DNA of 50,775 nt from CAZNKU01 sp045654805. Lineage in GTDB: Bacteria > Bacillota > Clostridia > Monoglobales > Firm-18. Below the pieces are notes generated by a model. That model ran no database searches, was not told the origin of the DNA, and saw nothing but the letters and a program-made list of their open reading frames with translations. Below, piece after piece: positions 25,054 through 33,095 of this stretch. Position numbers and translations under genes: made by a program. Each line of letters starts with the position of its first letter. Position 1 is the first letter of the stretch. The stretch covers positions 1 through 50,775 of the forward strand of contig JAZOOD010000041.1 of the NCBI GenBank assembly GCA_045654805.1, written 5' to 3'.

Positions 25054-25803
25054 ATGATTGCGTTGGTTACAGGTGCGAGTTCCGGTATTGGATATTGTAT
25101 AGCGACACAATTGGCAAAAAGAGGATACGACCTTTTGCTTGTTGCAAGACGTACCGATAAAATGGAGATGCTCAAAAATTCAGTTGATGTTAAATGTGAA
25201 ATAATATCCTGCGATTTGTCTGTAAAGGAAAATTGCTTTGCACTATGTGAACAGTTAAATGATGTGAATGTAGATATACTGGTAAATTGTGCAGGGTTTG
25301 GTGTTTTTGGTGAATTTTGCGAAACGGATTTGGATAAAGAAGTGGATATGATAAATACGAACATAACCGCACTTCATATTTTAACCAAATTCTTTTTACA
25401 AAAGTTTTTAAGAGTAAACAGAGGATATATATTAAATGTTGCTTCTATGGCAGCCTATGCGCCCTGTCCTACTTTTTCATCATATTATGCTTCGAAGGCG
25501 TATGTTCTACGACTTACTCAGGCATTGACAGAGGAAGTTAATAATACGGGTGTGTATGTAGGAGTATTGTGTCCGGGGACAGTCAGTACAGAATTTAGCA
25601 AAGTTGCAAATGTTGGATTTAATATTAAGGAAATGTCTGCGGAATATGTTGCAAAATATGCTATTGATAAAATGTTTAATAAAAAGACGGTTATAATACC
25701 CGGGACTAAGTATAAGGCATTGGCATTTTTCAGTAGATTTTTACCGGATAAAATTCTGGCAAAGATTACTGCTAAATTTCAAAAAAAGAAGAATAATGGT
25801 TGA
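25054..25803 (+). CDS. Short-chain dehydrogenase/reductase
   Basis: A 249-aa classical SDR with the NAD(P)-binding TGASSGIG at residues 6-13, NCAGFG near 80, the catalytic serine region NVASMAAY near 129 and the YYASK catalytic Tyr/Lys near 146. It most resembles the DltE/YqjQ-like general oxidoreductases; the substrate is unknown. The C-terminus is very basic (KKKN). A GGAAGTG ribosome site precedes the ATG. It diverges from the T-box operon. Confidence 0.88.
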   Translation: MIALVTGASSGIGYCIATQLAKRGYDLLLVARRTDKMEMLKNSVDVKCEIISCDLSVKENCFALCEQLNDVNVDILVNCAGFGVFGEFCETDLDKEVDMINTNITALHILTKFFLQKFLRVNRGYILNVASMAAYAPCPTFSSYYASKAYVLRLTQALTEEVNNTGVYVGVLCPGTVSTEFSKVANVGFNIKEMSAEYVAKYAIDKMFNKKTVIIPGTKYKALAFFSRFLPDKILAKITAKFQKKKNNG

Positions 25804-25828
25804 TTTTGTCAATTTAGTGTGCTATACT
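25800..25828 (+). promoter_or_regulatory. Promoter of the NSS transporter
   Basis: TTGATT (25800-25805), 17 bp, TATACT (25823-25828), overlapping the SDR stop codon and about 30 bp ahead of the transporter start. Confidence 0.6.
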
Positions 25829-25858
25829 GTTAATGTATTTTTTAAGCGAGGTGTAAAT

Positions 25859-27244
25859 ATGGAGAATAAAAGAGGCTCCTTTACAGGGAGAATAGGTTTT
25901 GTATTGGCTGCTGCAGGTTCTGCGGTAGGTTTGGGTAATCTTTGGCGTTTCCCATATCTAGCTGCTAAGCACGGCGGCGGTTTGTTTTTGCTTGTTTATC
26001 TTATTTTGGTTTTAACATTCGGTTTTGCTTTAATGACTACCGAGATTGCAATAGGCCGTAAAACAAAATTAAGTCCCATAAAATCATATGGTGTACTTAG
26101 CAAAAACTTTGGCTTTTTAGGTTATATTGCATCAATAGTTCCGTTTATTATTTTCCCATACTACTGTGTAATTGGCGGTTGGGTAACAAAGTATGCTGCT
26201 GATTATTTTATCGGTAATGGTATGAATGCTGTTGCAGACGGTTACTTTACAAGCTTTATAACATCCCAATGGTCACCAATTTTATGGTGTGCAATTTTTA
26301 TGGGAGTTTGTGCCATTGTTGTTTATGGCGGTGTAGAAAAGGGTATTGAAAAGTTTTCAAAAGTTCTTATGCCCACATTGTTTGTACTTATTATAGGTAT
26401 AGCGGTTTTTGCACTAACAATCAAAGGTGACTACGGTACAGCTATAGATGGTCTTAAGATTTACCTTGTACCTAACTTTGAGGGGATGACAATAGGCAAG
26501 TTCTTTACGGTAGTTGTTGATGCTATGGGACAGATATTCTATTCAATGAGCCTTGCTATGGGTATTATGATTACATATGGTTCTTATATGAGAAGAGAAG
26601 ACAATATGGTTAAGGCTGTTAATCAGATTGAATTCTGTGATACATTTGTTGCATTCCTGGCGGGTATGATTATGATTCCTGTTGTATATGCTTTTCAGGG
26701 TTCGGAAGGTCTTTCTGCATCAGGACCTAGCTTGCTATTTGTTTCATTGCCAAAGGTATTTGCTGAAATGGGCTGGATAGGCCACATTGTAGGTGCAGCA
26801 TTCTTCTTGTTGGTTGTATTTGCAGCACTAACATCAGCTGTATCATTACTTGAAGCTATAACATCAGTTGTTATGGATAAATTCGGCTGGGAAAGAAAGA
26901 AATCCTGCTCAGTTGTTTTGGTTATTTCTGTAATTGTGGCACTTGTTACTTGTCTTGGATATAACAAGTGGTATTTCGAGGCTCCTTTGCCTAATGGTAC
27001 AACCGGTCAGATACTTGACATTCTTGATTATGTTTCCAACTACGTACTTATGCCAATTGTTGCTTTGGTTACTTGTGTTTTGGTTGGATGGATTGTTAAA
27101 CCAAAAACTGTTATTGATGAAGTTAAAGCAAATGGAGAAAAATTCAGCCGCGAAGGTCTTTACAAGGTAATGGTTAAGTTCGTGGCACCTGTATGCCTGA
27201 TTTTGATTTTTATTTCAGCATTCGGTGTATTTAATAATTTATAA
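25859..27244 (+). CDS. Sodium-dependent neurotransmitter-type (NSS/SNF) transporter
   Basis: A 461-aa sodium symporter of the NSS (LeuT-fold) family with about 11-12 membrane helices. The helix-1 signature AAAGSAVGLGNLWRFPYLAA forms the sodium and substrate site. Bacterial members mostly carry amino acids such as tryptophan, leucine, tyrosine or methionine; the substrate here is not readable. The ATG at 25859 follows GCGAGGTG; a longer ORF from 25796 would add non-family residues. A terminator follows. Confidence 0.9.
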   Translation: MENKRGSFTGRIGFVLAAAGSAVGLGNLWRFPYLAAKHGGGLFLLVYLILVLTFGFALMTTEIAIGRKTKLSPIKSYGVLSKNFGFLGYIASIVPFIIFPYYCVIGGWVTKYAADYFIGNGMNAVADGYFTSFITSQWSPILWCAIFMGVCAIVVYGGVEKGIEKFSKVLMPTLFVLIIGIAVFALTIKGDYGTAIDGLKIYLVPNFEGMTIGKFFTVVVDAMGQIFYSMSLAMGIMITYGSYMRREDNMVKAVNQIEFCDTFVAFLAGMIMIPVVYAFQGSEGLSASGPSLLFVSLPKVFAEMGWIGHIVGAAFFLLVVFAALTSAVSLLEAITSVVMDKFGWERKKSCSVVLVISVIVALVTCLGYNKWYFEAPLPNGTTGQILDILDYVSNYVLMPIVALVTCVLVGWIVKPKTVIDEVKANGEKFSREGLYKVMVKFVAPVCLILIFISAFGVFNNL

Positions 27245-27255
27245 TAAATGGATTA

Positions 27256-27286
27256 AAAACACTCCGTAAAATTCGGAGTGTTTTTA
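27256..27286 (+). terminator. Terminator after the NSS transporter
   Basis: AACACTCCG (27258-27266) pairs with CGGAGTGTT (27274-27282), followed by a T-run. Confidence 0.85.
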
Positions 27287-27292
27287 AATTTG

Positions 27293-27321
27293 TTGACATA
27301 TCATTTTATATATGATATAAT
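27293..27321 (+). promoter_or_regulatory. Perfect-consensus promoter of the met attenuator and metY-metA
   Basis: TTGACA (27293-27298), 17-bp spacer, TATAAT (27316-27321). It drives a leader of about 200 nt before metY, so a consensus promoter is gated downstream by attenuation. Confidence 0.87.
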
Positions 27322-27331
27322 TTTTTCAACT

Positions 27332-27504
27332 TGAGGTTTTGATGAAAGGAGCACGTTGTTATGACAAATTTTAAAGCTATGCTTATGATGTATGATATGA
27401 TGATGTGCAGCTATACTCTTTAAGCCTCGTGTAACATATATCATTAATTAGTATTTAATGTATGGTTGAGGCTTTTATGCCTCTTTTTTGATGTATAAAA
27501 GCCT
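27332..27504 (+). promoter_or_regulatory. Transcription attenuator (mutually exclusive hairpins) before metY
   Basis: Four pairing segments are visible: 1 = 27332-27339, 2 = 27422-27429 (AAGCCTCG, beginning inside the leader stop codon), 3 = 27467-27474 (TGAGGCTT), 4 = 27479-27483 (GCCTC). Segments 2:3 pair perfectly apart from one G-U pair and enclose a CATTAA/TTAATG inner stem (antiterminator). 3:4 (GAGGC/GCCTC) is followed by six Ts at 27484-27489 (terminator). 1:2 pair with two G-U pairs. A further 10-bp pairing of 27469-27478 with 27495-27504 is possible. A ribosome at the leader stop would cover segment 2 and permit termination; one stalled on the Met codons would leave it free. Confidence 0.82.
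27361..27423 (+). CDS. Methionine-rich leader peptide of the metY-metA attenuator
   Basis: A 20-codon reading frame with AAAGGAG nine bases before its ATG. Seven of 20 residues are methionine (positions 1, 7, 9, 10, 13, 14, 15), ending MMMCSYTL, so codons for both sulfur amino acids are clustered near the end. Its stop codon overlaps the first arm of the antiterminator. The composition, its place between a consensus promoter and a terminator, and the downstream methionine genes make it a translated sensor: ribosomes would stall on ATG codons when Met-tRNA is scarce. Too short for most gene finders. Confidence 0.85.
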   Translation: MTNFKAMLMMYDMMMCSYTL

Positions 27505-27535
27505 TCGCCAAATTTATTTGTGGAGGTTATTTTTT

Positions 27536-28822
27536 ATGCCAGATTTTAAAATTGAAACAAATTGTGTGCAGGGGGCATATAAGCCTGCAAATGGTGAACC
27601 AAGAGTATTGCCTATTGCCCAAAGTACAACATATAAGTATGATTCTGCCGAGCATCTTGGTGATTTGTTTGACCTTAAGGCTCCGGGACATATGTATTCA
27701 AGAATTTCCAATCCTACTGTTGAATTGGTGGAGCAGAAGATTGCTATGTTAGAAGGTGGCGTAGGTGCTGCTTTGGTGTCATCCGGTCAGGCTGCTAACT
27801 TGCTTGCTATACTTAACATTACGTCCTGCGGACAGAACTTTGTCAGCTTGTCTGCAATTTACGGCGGTACAATCAATTTGTTTTCCGTAACATTAAAGAA
27901 AATGGGTATTGAAGTACGTTATGCAACACCGGAAATGACAGATGAAGAATTAGACGCACTATTTGATGAAAATACTCGTCTTGTGTTTGGGGAAACTATT
28001 GCTAATCCTGCTCTTACTGTACTTGATTTTGAAAAGTATTCAAAGCTTGCACACAAACATGATGTTCCATTTGTAGTGGACAACACATTCCCAACACCTA
28101 TACTTTGCAGACCTTTTGAACACGGTGCGGATATTGTTTGCCATTCCACAACAAAGTATATGGACGGTCACGCACAGGTTGTAGGCGGTGTAATTGTAGA
28201 TGGCGGTAAGTATAACTGGAATAACGGAAAGTACCCTGAGCTTACCGAGCCTGATGAATCATATCACGGCGTTATTTATACGGAAAGCTTCGGGGAAGCG
28301 GCATTTATTACAAAGGTACGCTGTCAGCTTATACGTGATTTTGGTGTGGCATTGGCACCGTTGCCTGCTTTCCTTTTGAACACAGGTCTTGAAACCTTGC
28401 ACCTTAGAATGGAAAGACATTGTGAAAATGCTATGAAGGTTGCAACTTTCCTTGAAAATGATGATATGATTACCTGGGTTAATTATCCTAAGTTAAAATC
28501 AAGCCCTGACTATGAATTGGCAGAAAAGTATTTGCCAAAGGGTGCTTGTGGTGTAATTTCCTTTGGTATCAAGGGTGGCAGAGAAGCAGCGGTTAAGTTT
28601 ATGGATAGCTTAAAGCTTGCAGCTATTGTTGTACACGTTGCAGACGCACGTACATGCGTTTTGCATCCTGCAAGTACAACTCACCGTCAGCTTACTGACC
28701 AGCAATTGATTGATGCAGGTATTGGCGGAGACTTGATTCGTATGTCAATTGGTATTGAAAATGCAGATGATATAATAGATGATATTAAACAAGCATTAAA
28801 TGAGGTGAAAAAATGCCTATAA
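27536..28822 (+). CDS. metY: O-acetylhomoserine sulfhydrylase
   Basis: PLP enzyme of the Cys/Met metabolism family that converts O-acetylhomoserine plus sulfide to homocysteine. 428 aa, with SSGQAANLLAIL near residue 82, VVDNTFPTP near 182 and the PLP lysine motif STTKYMDGH near 206. The C-terminus with LHPASTTHRQL is typical. The ATG at 27536, nine bases after TGGAGG, is preferred over an earlier start within the attenuator. It overlaps metA by 10 bp. Confidence 0.94.
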   Translation: MPDFKIETNCVQGAYKPANGEPRVLPIAQSTTYKYDSAEHLGDLFDLKAPGHMYSRISNPTVELVEQKIAMLEGGVGAALVSSGQAANLLAILNITSCGQNFVSLSAIYGGTINLFSVTLKKMGIEVRYATPEMTDEELDALFDENTRLVFGETIANPALTVLDFEKYSKLAHKHDVPFVVDNTFPTPILCRPFEHGADIVCHSTTKYMDGHAQVVGGVIVDGGKYNWNNGKYPELTEPDESYHGVIYTESFGEAAFITKVRCQLIRDFGVALAPLPAFLLNTGLETLHLRMERHCENAMKVATFLENDDMITWVNYPKLKSSPDYELAEKYLPKGACGVISFGIKGGREAAVKFMDSLKLAAIVVHVADARTCVLHPASTTHRQLTDQQLIDAGIGGDLIRMSIGIENADDIIDDIKQALNEVKKCL

Positions 28823-29730
28823 AAATTCCTAATAAACTTCCTGCTACGGAAATTTTAAATAACGAAAATATATTTGTAATTACTGAGACGCGTGCTTTGA
28901 AACAGGATATAAGACCGCTTAAAATTTTGCTTTTAAACCTTATGCCCACTAAGATTGAGACCGAAACTCAGCTTGCACGATTGGTAGGTAATACACCTTT
29001 GCAGGTAGAATTAGAATTTTTACAGACTGCCTCATACGCAGCTACCCACACATCCAGTGACCATATGATTTCATTTTATAAGACCTTTGATCAGGTAAAG
29101 CACCAAAAGTTTGATGGTATGATTATTACAGGTGCACCTGTTGAACATATGGAGTTTGAAGATGTAGCATATTGGGACGAACTTTGTGAAATTATGGAAT
29201 GGAGTAAGAAGAATGTCACAAGCACATTCCACATATGCTGGGGTGCACAGGCAGGTCTTTATTATCACTATGGTATTAAAAAACATCACCTTGACAAAAA
29301 AATGTTTGGTATTTTCAAACATAAGGTAGACCATAAAAATTCTATTTTGTTCAGGGGATTTGATGACGAATTTATGGTGCCTCATTCAAGACATACAACT
29401 GTGCTTGAGGAGGATATAAGAAAGTGTGAACAACTAAAGATACTTTCAACTTCGGAAGAAGCGGGTGTTTACGTTGTTTCAACTGATAAAGGCAGACAAA
29501 TTTTTGTAACCGGTCATTCCGAATATGATGCAAATACTCTTAAAAAAGAATATGAAAGAGATAAAAACGCAGGGCTTGAAATCGAAGTGCCTAAAAACTA
29601 TTTTCCTAATGATGATGATACGCTGGACCCTATGGTTACTTGGCGTAGTAGTGCAAATCTTTTGTATTCAAACTGGCTAAATTATTTTGTGTATCAGGTT
29701 ACACCTTATAATATTGATGAAATTGAGTAA
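28813..29730 (+). CDS. metA: Homoserine O-acetyltransferase, MetA type
   Basis: Activates homoserine at its hydroxyl group for methionine synthesis. The 305-aa protein has the MetA core: the catalytic cysteine C142 in FHICWGAQAGLYYHYG and a conserved GHSEYD block. At residue 111 it has glutamate (GAPVEHMEF) where E. coli has glycine; published work on Bacillus MetA ties Glu111 to acetyl-CoA, so it likely makes O-acetylhomoserine, the substrate of the co-encoded MetY. Translation is coupled to metY by a 10-bp overlap. Confidence 0.93.
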   Translation: MPIKIPNKLPATEILNNENIFVITETRALKQDIRPLKILLLNLMPTKIETETQLARLVGNTPLQVELEFLQTASYAATHTSSDHMISFYKTFDQVKHQKFDGMIITGAPVEHMEFEDVAYWDELCEIMEWSKKNVTSTFHICWGAQAGLYYHYGIKKHHLDKKMFGIFKHKVDHKNSILFRGFDDEFMVPHSRHTTVLEEDIRKCEQLKILSTSEEAGVYVVSTDKGRQIFVTGHSEYDANTLKKEYERDKNAGLEIEVPKNYFPNDDDTLDPMVTWRSSANLLYSNWLNYFVYQVTPYNIDEIE

Positions 29731-29762
29731 GTTTTTGCCTTTTTAATCGGCAATCTGCTTAA

Positions 29763-29791
29763 TTGACATATTTTTTACAATATGATATAAT
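29763..29791 (+). promoter_or_regulatory. Perfect-consensus promoter of the aconitase operon
   Basis: TTGACA (29763-29768), 17 bp, TATAAT (29786-29791), 70 bp ahead of the aconitase start. Confidence 0.85.
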
Positions 29792-29793
29792 TT

Positions 29794-29830
29794 AGAGATA
29801 AAGGTAAAAAGCTTTATCTCTAATTTTTTT
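29794..29830 (+). terminator. Terminator-like hairpin just after the aconitase promoter
   Basis: AGAGATAAAG (29794-29803) pairs with CTTTATCTCT (29812-29821), followed by seven Ts (29824-29830). It can stop read-through from metA; a transcript begun at about 29798 would keep only the inner six pairs, so most new transcripts may escape. Confidence 0.65.
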
Positions 29831-29860
29831 GAAAAAATTTACATACAGGAGGACTTGAAA

Positions 29861-31792
29861 ATGGGTTTGACATTAACAGAAAAAATTCTTAAAGCTCACG
29901 TTGTTGACGGGGATTTTGTAAAGGGTCAGGAAATAGGTATTAAAATTGACCAGACTCTTACTCAGGATGCTACGGGAACTATGGCTTATCTTGAATTTGA
30001 GGCTATGGATATTCCACGTGTTAAGACAGAACGTTCTGTTGCATACATCGACCACAACACATTGCAAAATGGCTTTATGAATATGGATGACCATAGATTT
30101 ATCGGCTCAGTAGCTAAAAAGCACGGAATATATTTCAGCAGACCGGGTAATGGTATCTGCCATCAGGTACACTTGGAACGTTTTGGTGTTCCGGGCAAAA
30201 CTTTGATAGGATCAGACAGCCACACTCCAACAGGCGGCGGTATCGGTATGATTGCTATCGGTGCAGGCGGTCTTGACGTTGCAGTAGCTATGGGTGGTGG
30301 TGCTTATTACATCACATATCCTAAAATTGTAAAGGTTAATTTGACAGGTAAGCTTAATTCCTGGTGTGCTGCAAAAGACGTTATTTTGGAAGTTTTAAAA
30401 AGACTATCCGTTAAAGGCGGCGTAGGTAAGGTTATCGAATACTGTGGTGAAGGTGTAAAGACACTTTCAGTCCCTGAACGTGCTACTATTACAAATATGG
30501 GTGCCGAACTTGGTGCCACAACATCTATATTCCCATCAGACGAAATTACAAAGGAATTTTTGAAGGCTCAAAAGAGAGAGGAAGTATGGGTACCATTGTG
30601 TGCTGATGCTGATGCTGAATATGACGAGGTTGTTGAAATTAATTTATCTGAAATCGAACCCTTGGCAGCTTGTCCTCATTCTCCTGATAATATTAAGAGT
30701 ATCCGTGAAATTGGTAATATGAAAATCGACCAGGTATGTATAGGGTCTTGTACAAACAGTTCACTTTTGGATATGCTTAAAGTTGCTCATATCTTAAAGG
30801 GTAAAACAGTACATCCTGACGTTCAGCTTTCAATTGCTCCGGGGTCAAAGCAAGTTCTTAATATGCTTGCAGAAAATGGCGCTCTGGGTATTATGATTGA
30901 TGCAGGTGCAAGAATATTGGAAAGTGCTTGTGGACCGTGTATCGGTATGGGTCAGTCACCTAATTCCGGAGGTATTTCATTACGTACATTTAATCGTAAT
31001 TTTGAAGGCCGTTCTGGTACAAAGGACGGACAGATTTATCTTGTATCTCCTGAAGTTGCGGCGGCATCTGCAGTAGCAGGTGTTCTTACGGACCCACGCA
31101 GTCTTGGAGATATGCCGGCGTTTGAACTTCCAAAGGAATTTATTATAAATGACAATATGGTAGTAGAGCCAGCGTCAGTTGAGGAAATGGATAGTGTAGA
31201 AGTTCTTCGCGGACCTAACATCAAGCCTTTCCCTGAAACATCACCACTTGATGATGTTATTGATTGCAAGTGTTCTTTAAAAGTAGAAGATAATATTACA
31301 ACAGACCATATTATGCCGGCGGGTGCTAAAATTTTGCCTCTCCGTTCAAATATTCCTGAAATTTCAAAGTTCTGCTTTACTGTATGTGATGAGCAGTTCC
31401 CTGAAAGAGCAAAAAGTCTTGGAAAGAGTATTATTGTGGGAGGTTCAAACTACGGTCAGGGATCTTCAAGAGAGCACGCTGCTTTGGCACCTCTTTACCT
31501 TGGTGTGAAGGCGGTTTTGGTTAAATCATTTGCACGTATTCACCGTTCAAATCTTATTAATGCGGGTATTTTACCATTGACATTTGTCAACGAAGCTGAT
31601 TATGATAAGATTTCACAAAATGATGATATAGTTATTGAAAATCTTATTGATGCAATAAAGGGCGACGGTAAGCTTGTAGTAAAGAATAAGACAAACGGTG
31701 CAGAGATTCCTGTTGTTTGTGAACTTTCTGAAAGAGCAAAGTCAATTGTTATTGCAGGCGGACTTTTGAACTACACAAAAGAATTATTATAA
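29861..31792 (+). CDS. Aconitate hydratase
   Basis: [4Fe-4S] enzyme that isomerises citrate and isocitrate through cis-aconitate. 643 aa, the size of the monomeric Clostridial/archaeal-type aconitase and shorter than the 900-aa AcnA. Cluster cysteines are in GSCTNSS (near residue 298) and ACGPCIGMGQ (near 360); the C-terminal swivel domain has GSNYGQGSSREHAA. I use ATG 29861, eight bases after AGGAGG, over TTG 29855. It precedes icd by 32 bp; citrate synthase is not in the window. Confidence 0.94.
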   Translation: MGLTLTEKILKAHVVDGDFVKGQEIGIKIDQTLTQDATGTMAYLEFEAMDIPRVKTERSVAYIDHNTLQNGFMNMDDHRFIGSVAKKHGIYFSRPGNGICHQVHLERFGVPGKTLIGSDSHTPTGGGIGMIAIGAGGLDVAVAMGGGAYYITYPKIVKVNLTGKLNSWCAAKDVILEVLKRLSVKGGVGKVIEYCGEGVKTLSVPERATITNMGAELGATTSIFPSDEITKEFLKAQKREEVWVPLCADADAEYDEVVEINLSEIEPLAACPHSPDNIKSIREIGNMKIDQVCIGSCTNSSLLDMLKVAHILKGKTVHPDVQLSIAPGSKQVLNMLAENGALGIMIDAGARILESACGPCIGMGQSPNSGGISLRTFNRNFEGRSGTKDGQIYLVSPEVAAASAVAGVLTDPRSLGDMPAFELPKEFIINDNMVVEPASVEEMDSVEVLRGPNIKPFPETSPLDDVIDCKCSLKVEDNITTDHIMPAGAKILPLRSNIPEISKFCFTVCDEQFPERAKSLGKSIIVGGSNYGQGSSREHAALAPLYLGVKAVLVKSFARIHRSNLINAGILPLTFVNEADYDKISQNDDIVIENLIDAIKGDGKLVVKNKTNGAEIPVVCELSERAKSIVIAGGLLNYTKELL

Positions 31793-31824
31793 ATTATATT
31801 TGTCAAAGAAAGGAAGAATCTCCT

Positions 31825-33039
31825 ATGGCTAAAATACAGATGAAAACCCCTCTTGTTGAAATGGATGGGGATGAAATGACAAGGATTATATGGAAATCCA
31901 TTAAGGACATACTTATTAATCCATATGTTGATTTAAAAACAGAATACTATGATTTGGGTTTGGAGAACAGAAATGCTACGAATGACCAGGTAACAGTTGA
32001 TTCTGCCGAGGCTACAAAAAAGTATGGAGTTGCTGTAAAGTGTGCAACCATTACACCTAACGCAGACCGTATGAAGGAATATGATTTAAAGGAAATGTGG
32101 AAGTCTCCAAACGGTACTATCCGTGCAATACTTGATGGTACAGTTTTCAGAGCGCCCATTATTGTAAAGGGTATTACCCCTTATATCCCAACGTGGACAA
32201 AGCCTATTACAATCGCCCGTCACGCGTACGGCGATGTATATAAAAATACTGAAATGCAGGTGGAACAGGGCAGTAAGTGTGAAATTGTATGTACAGATAA
32301 AAACGGCAACGAAACGCGCCAGACAATATATGATTTTGCAGATTCTGACGGTATAATTCAGGGTATGCATAATAAAGATACTTCTATTTCAAGCTTTGCA
32401 AGGTGTTGCTTTAACTATGCCCTTGATACAAAGCAGGATGTATGGTTTTCTTCAAAGGATACTATTTCAAAAAAATATGACCATCGCTTTAAGGATATTT
32501 TTGCTGAAATATACGAAAATGAGTATAAAGCAAAATTTGAAGAAGCAGGTATTGAATATTTCTACACCCTTATTGATGATGCAGTTGCACGTGTTGTACG
32601 TTCAAATGGCGGCTATATATGGGCATGTAAGAATTACGACGGTGACGTTATGAGTGATATGGTAGCTACTGCATACGGTAGTCTTGCTATGATGACATCG
32701 GTATTGGTTTCTCCAACCGGTGTGTATGAATATGAAGCTGCCCATGGTACAGTACAACGTCACTATTACAAACATCTTAAGGGTGAAAAGACTTCTACAA
32801 ACAGTGTTGCTACTTTGTTTGCGTGGACTGGTGCACTTCGTAAACGTGGTGAGCTTGATGGCCTTTCAGACCTATGTGATTTTGCAGATAAGCTTGAAAA
32901 GGCTACTATTAAAACCATAGAGGACGGCGTAATGACAGGGGATCTTGAGGCACTTTCAACATTGCCGAACAAAAAGAAAGTAGATACAGAAGAATTCCTT
33001 GTAGCAGTAAATGAAAGACTTTCTGCAATGATTAATTAA
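31825..33039 (+). CDS. icd: NADP-dependent isocitrate dehydrogenase, eukaryotic-like dimeric type
   Basis: Oxidatively decarboxylates isocitrate to 2-oxoglutarate, supplying glutamate synthesis and thus the amino donor for SerC and IlvE. The 404-aa sequence belongs to the homodimeric subfamily II shared with eukaryotes: VEMDGDEMTRIIW at the start, SPNGTIRAILDGTVFR near residue 95, and DDAVARVVRSNGGYIWACKNYDGD split across about 253-275. AAAGGAAG precedes the ATG. It forms an operon with aconitase, the reductive-free branch from citrate to glutamate. Confidence 0.94.
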   Translation: MAKIQMKTPLVEMDGDEMTRIIWKSIKDILINPYVDLKTEYYDLGLENRNATNDQVTVDSAEATKKYGVAVKCATITPNADRMKEYDLKEMWKSPNGTIRAILDGTVFRAPIIVKGITPYIPTWTKPITIARHAYGDVYKNTEMQVEQGSKCEIVCTDKNGNETRQTIYDFADSDGIIQGMHNKDTSISSFARCCFNYALDTKQDVWFSSKDTISKKYDHRFKDIFAEIYENEYKAKFEEAGIEYFYTLIDDAVARVVRSNGGYIWACKNYDGDVMSDMVATAYGSLAMMTSVLVSPTGVYEYEAAHGTVQRHYYKHLKGEKTSTNSVATLFAWTGALRKRGELDGLSDLCDFADKLEKATIKTIEDGVMTGDLEALSTLPNKKKVDTEEFLVAVNERLSAMIN

Positions 33040-33048
33040 TAGATAAAT

Positions 33049-33083
33049 TAAAAATACCTTCTGCAAATTGCAGAAGGTATTTT
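33049..33083. terminator. Bidirectional terminator between icd and nhaC
   Basis: A near-perfect palindrome (33050-33083) with core ACCTTCTGC / GCAGAAGGT flanked by A-runs and T-runs serves both converging genes. Confidence 0.88.
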
Positions 33084-33095
33084 TGTTATTTTTTT

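Noticed and set aside
27293..27535. SAM riboswitch or methionine T-box upstream of metY
   Set aside because: No S-box core and no AGGGTGG-type T-box sequence is present; the region is explained by the leader peptide and alternating hairpins.
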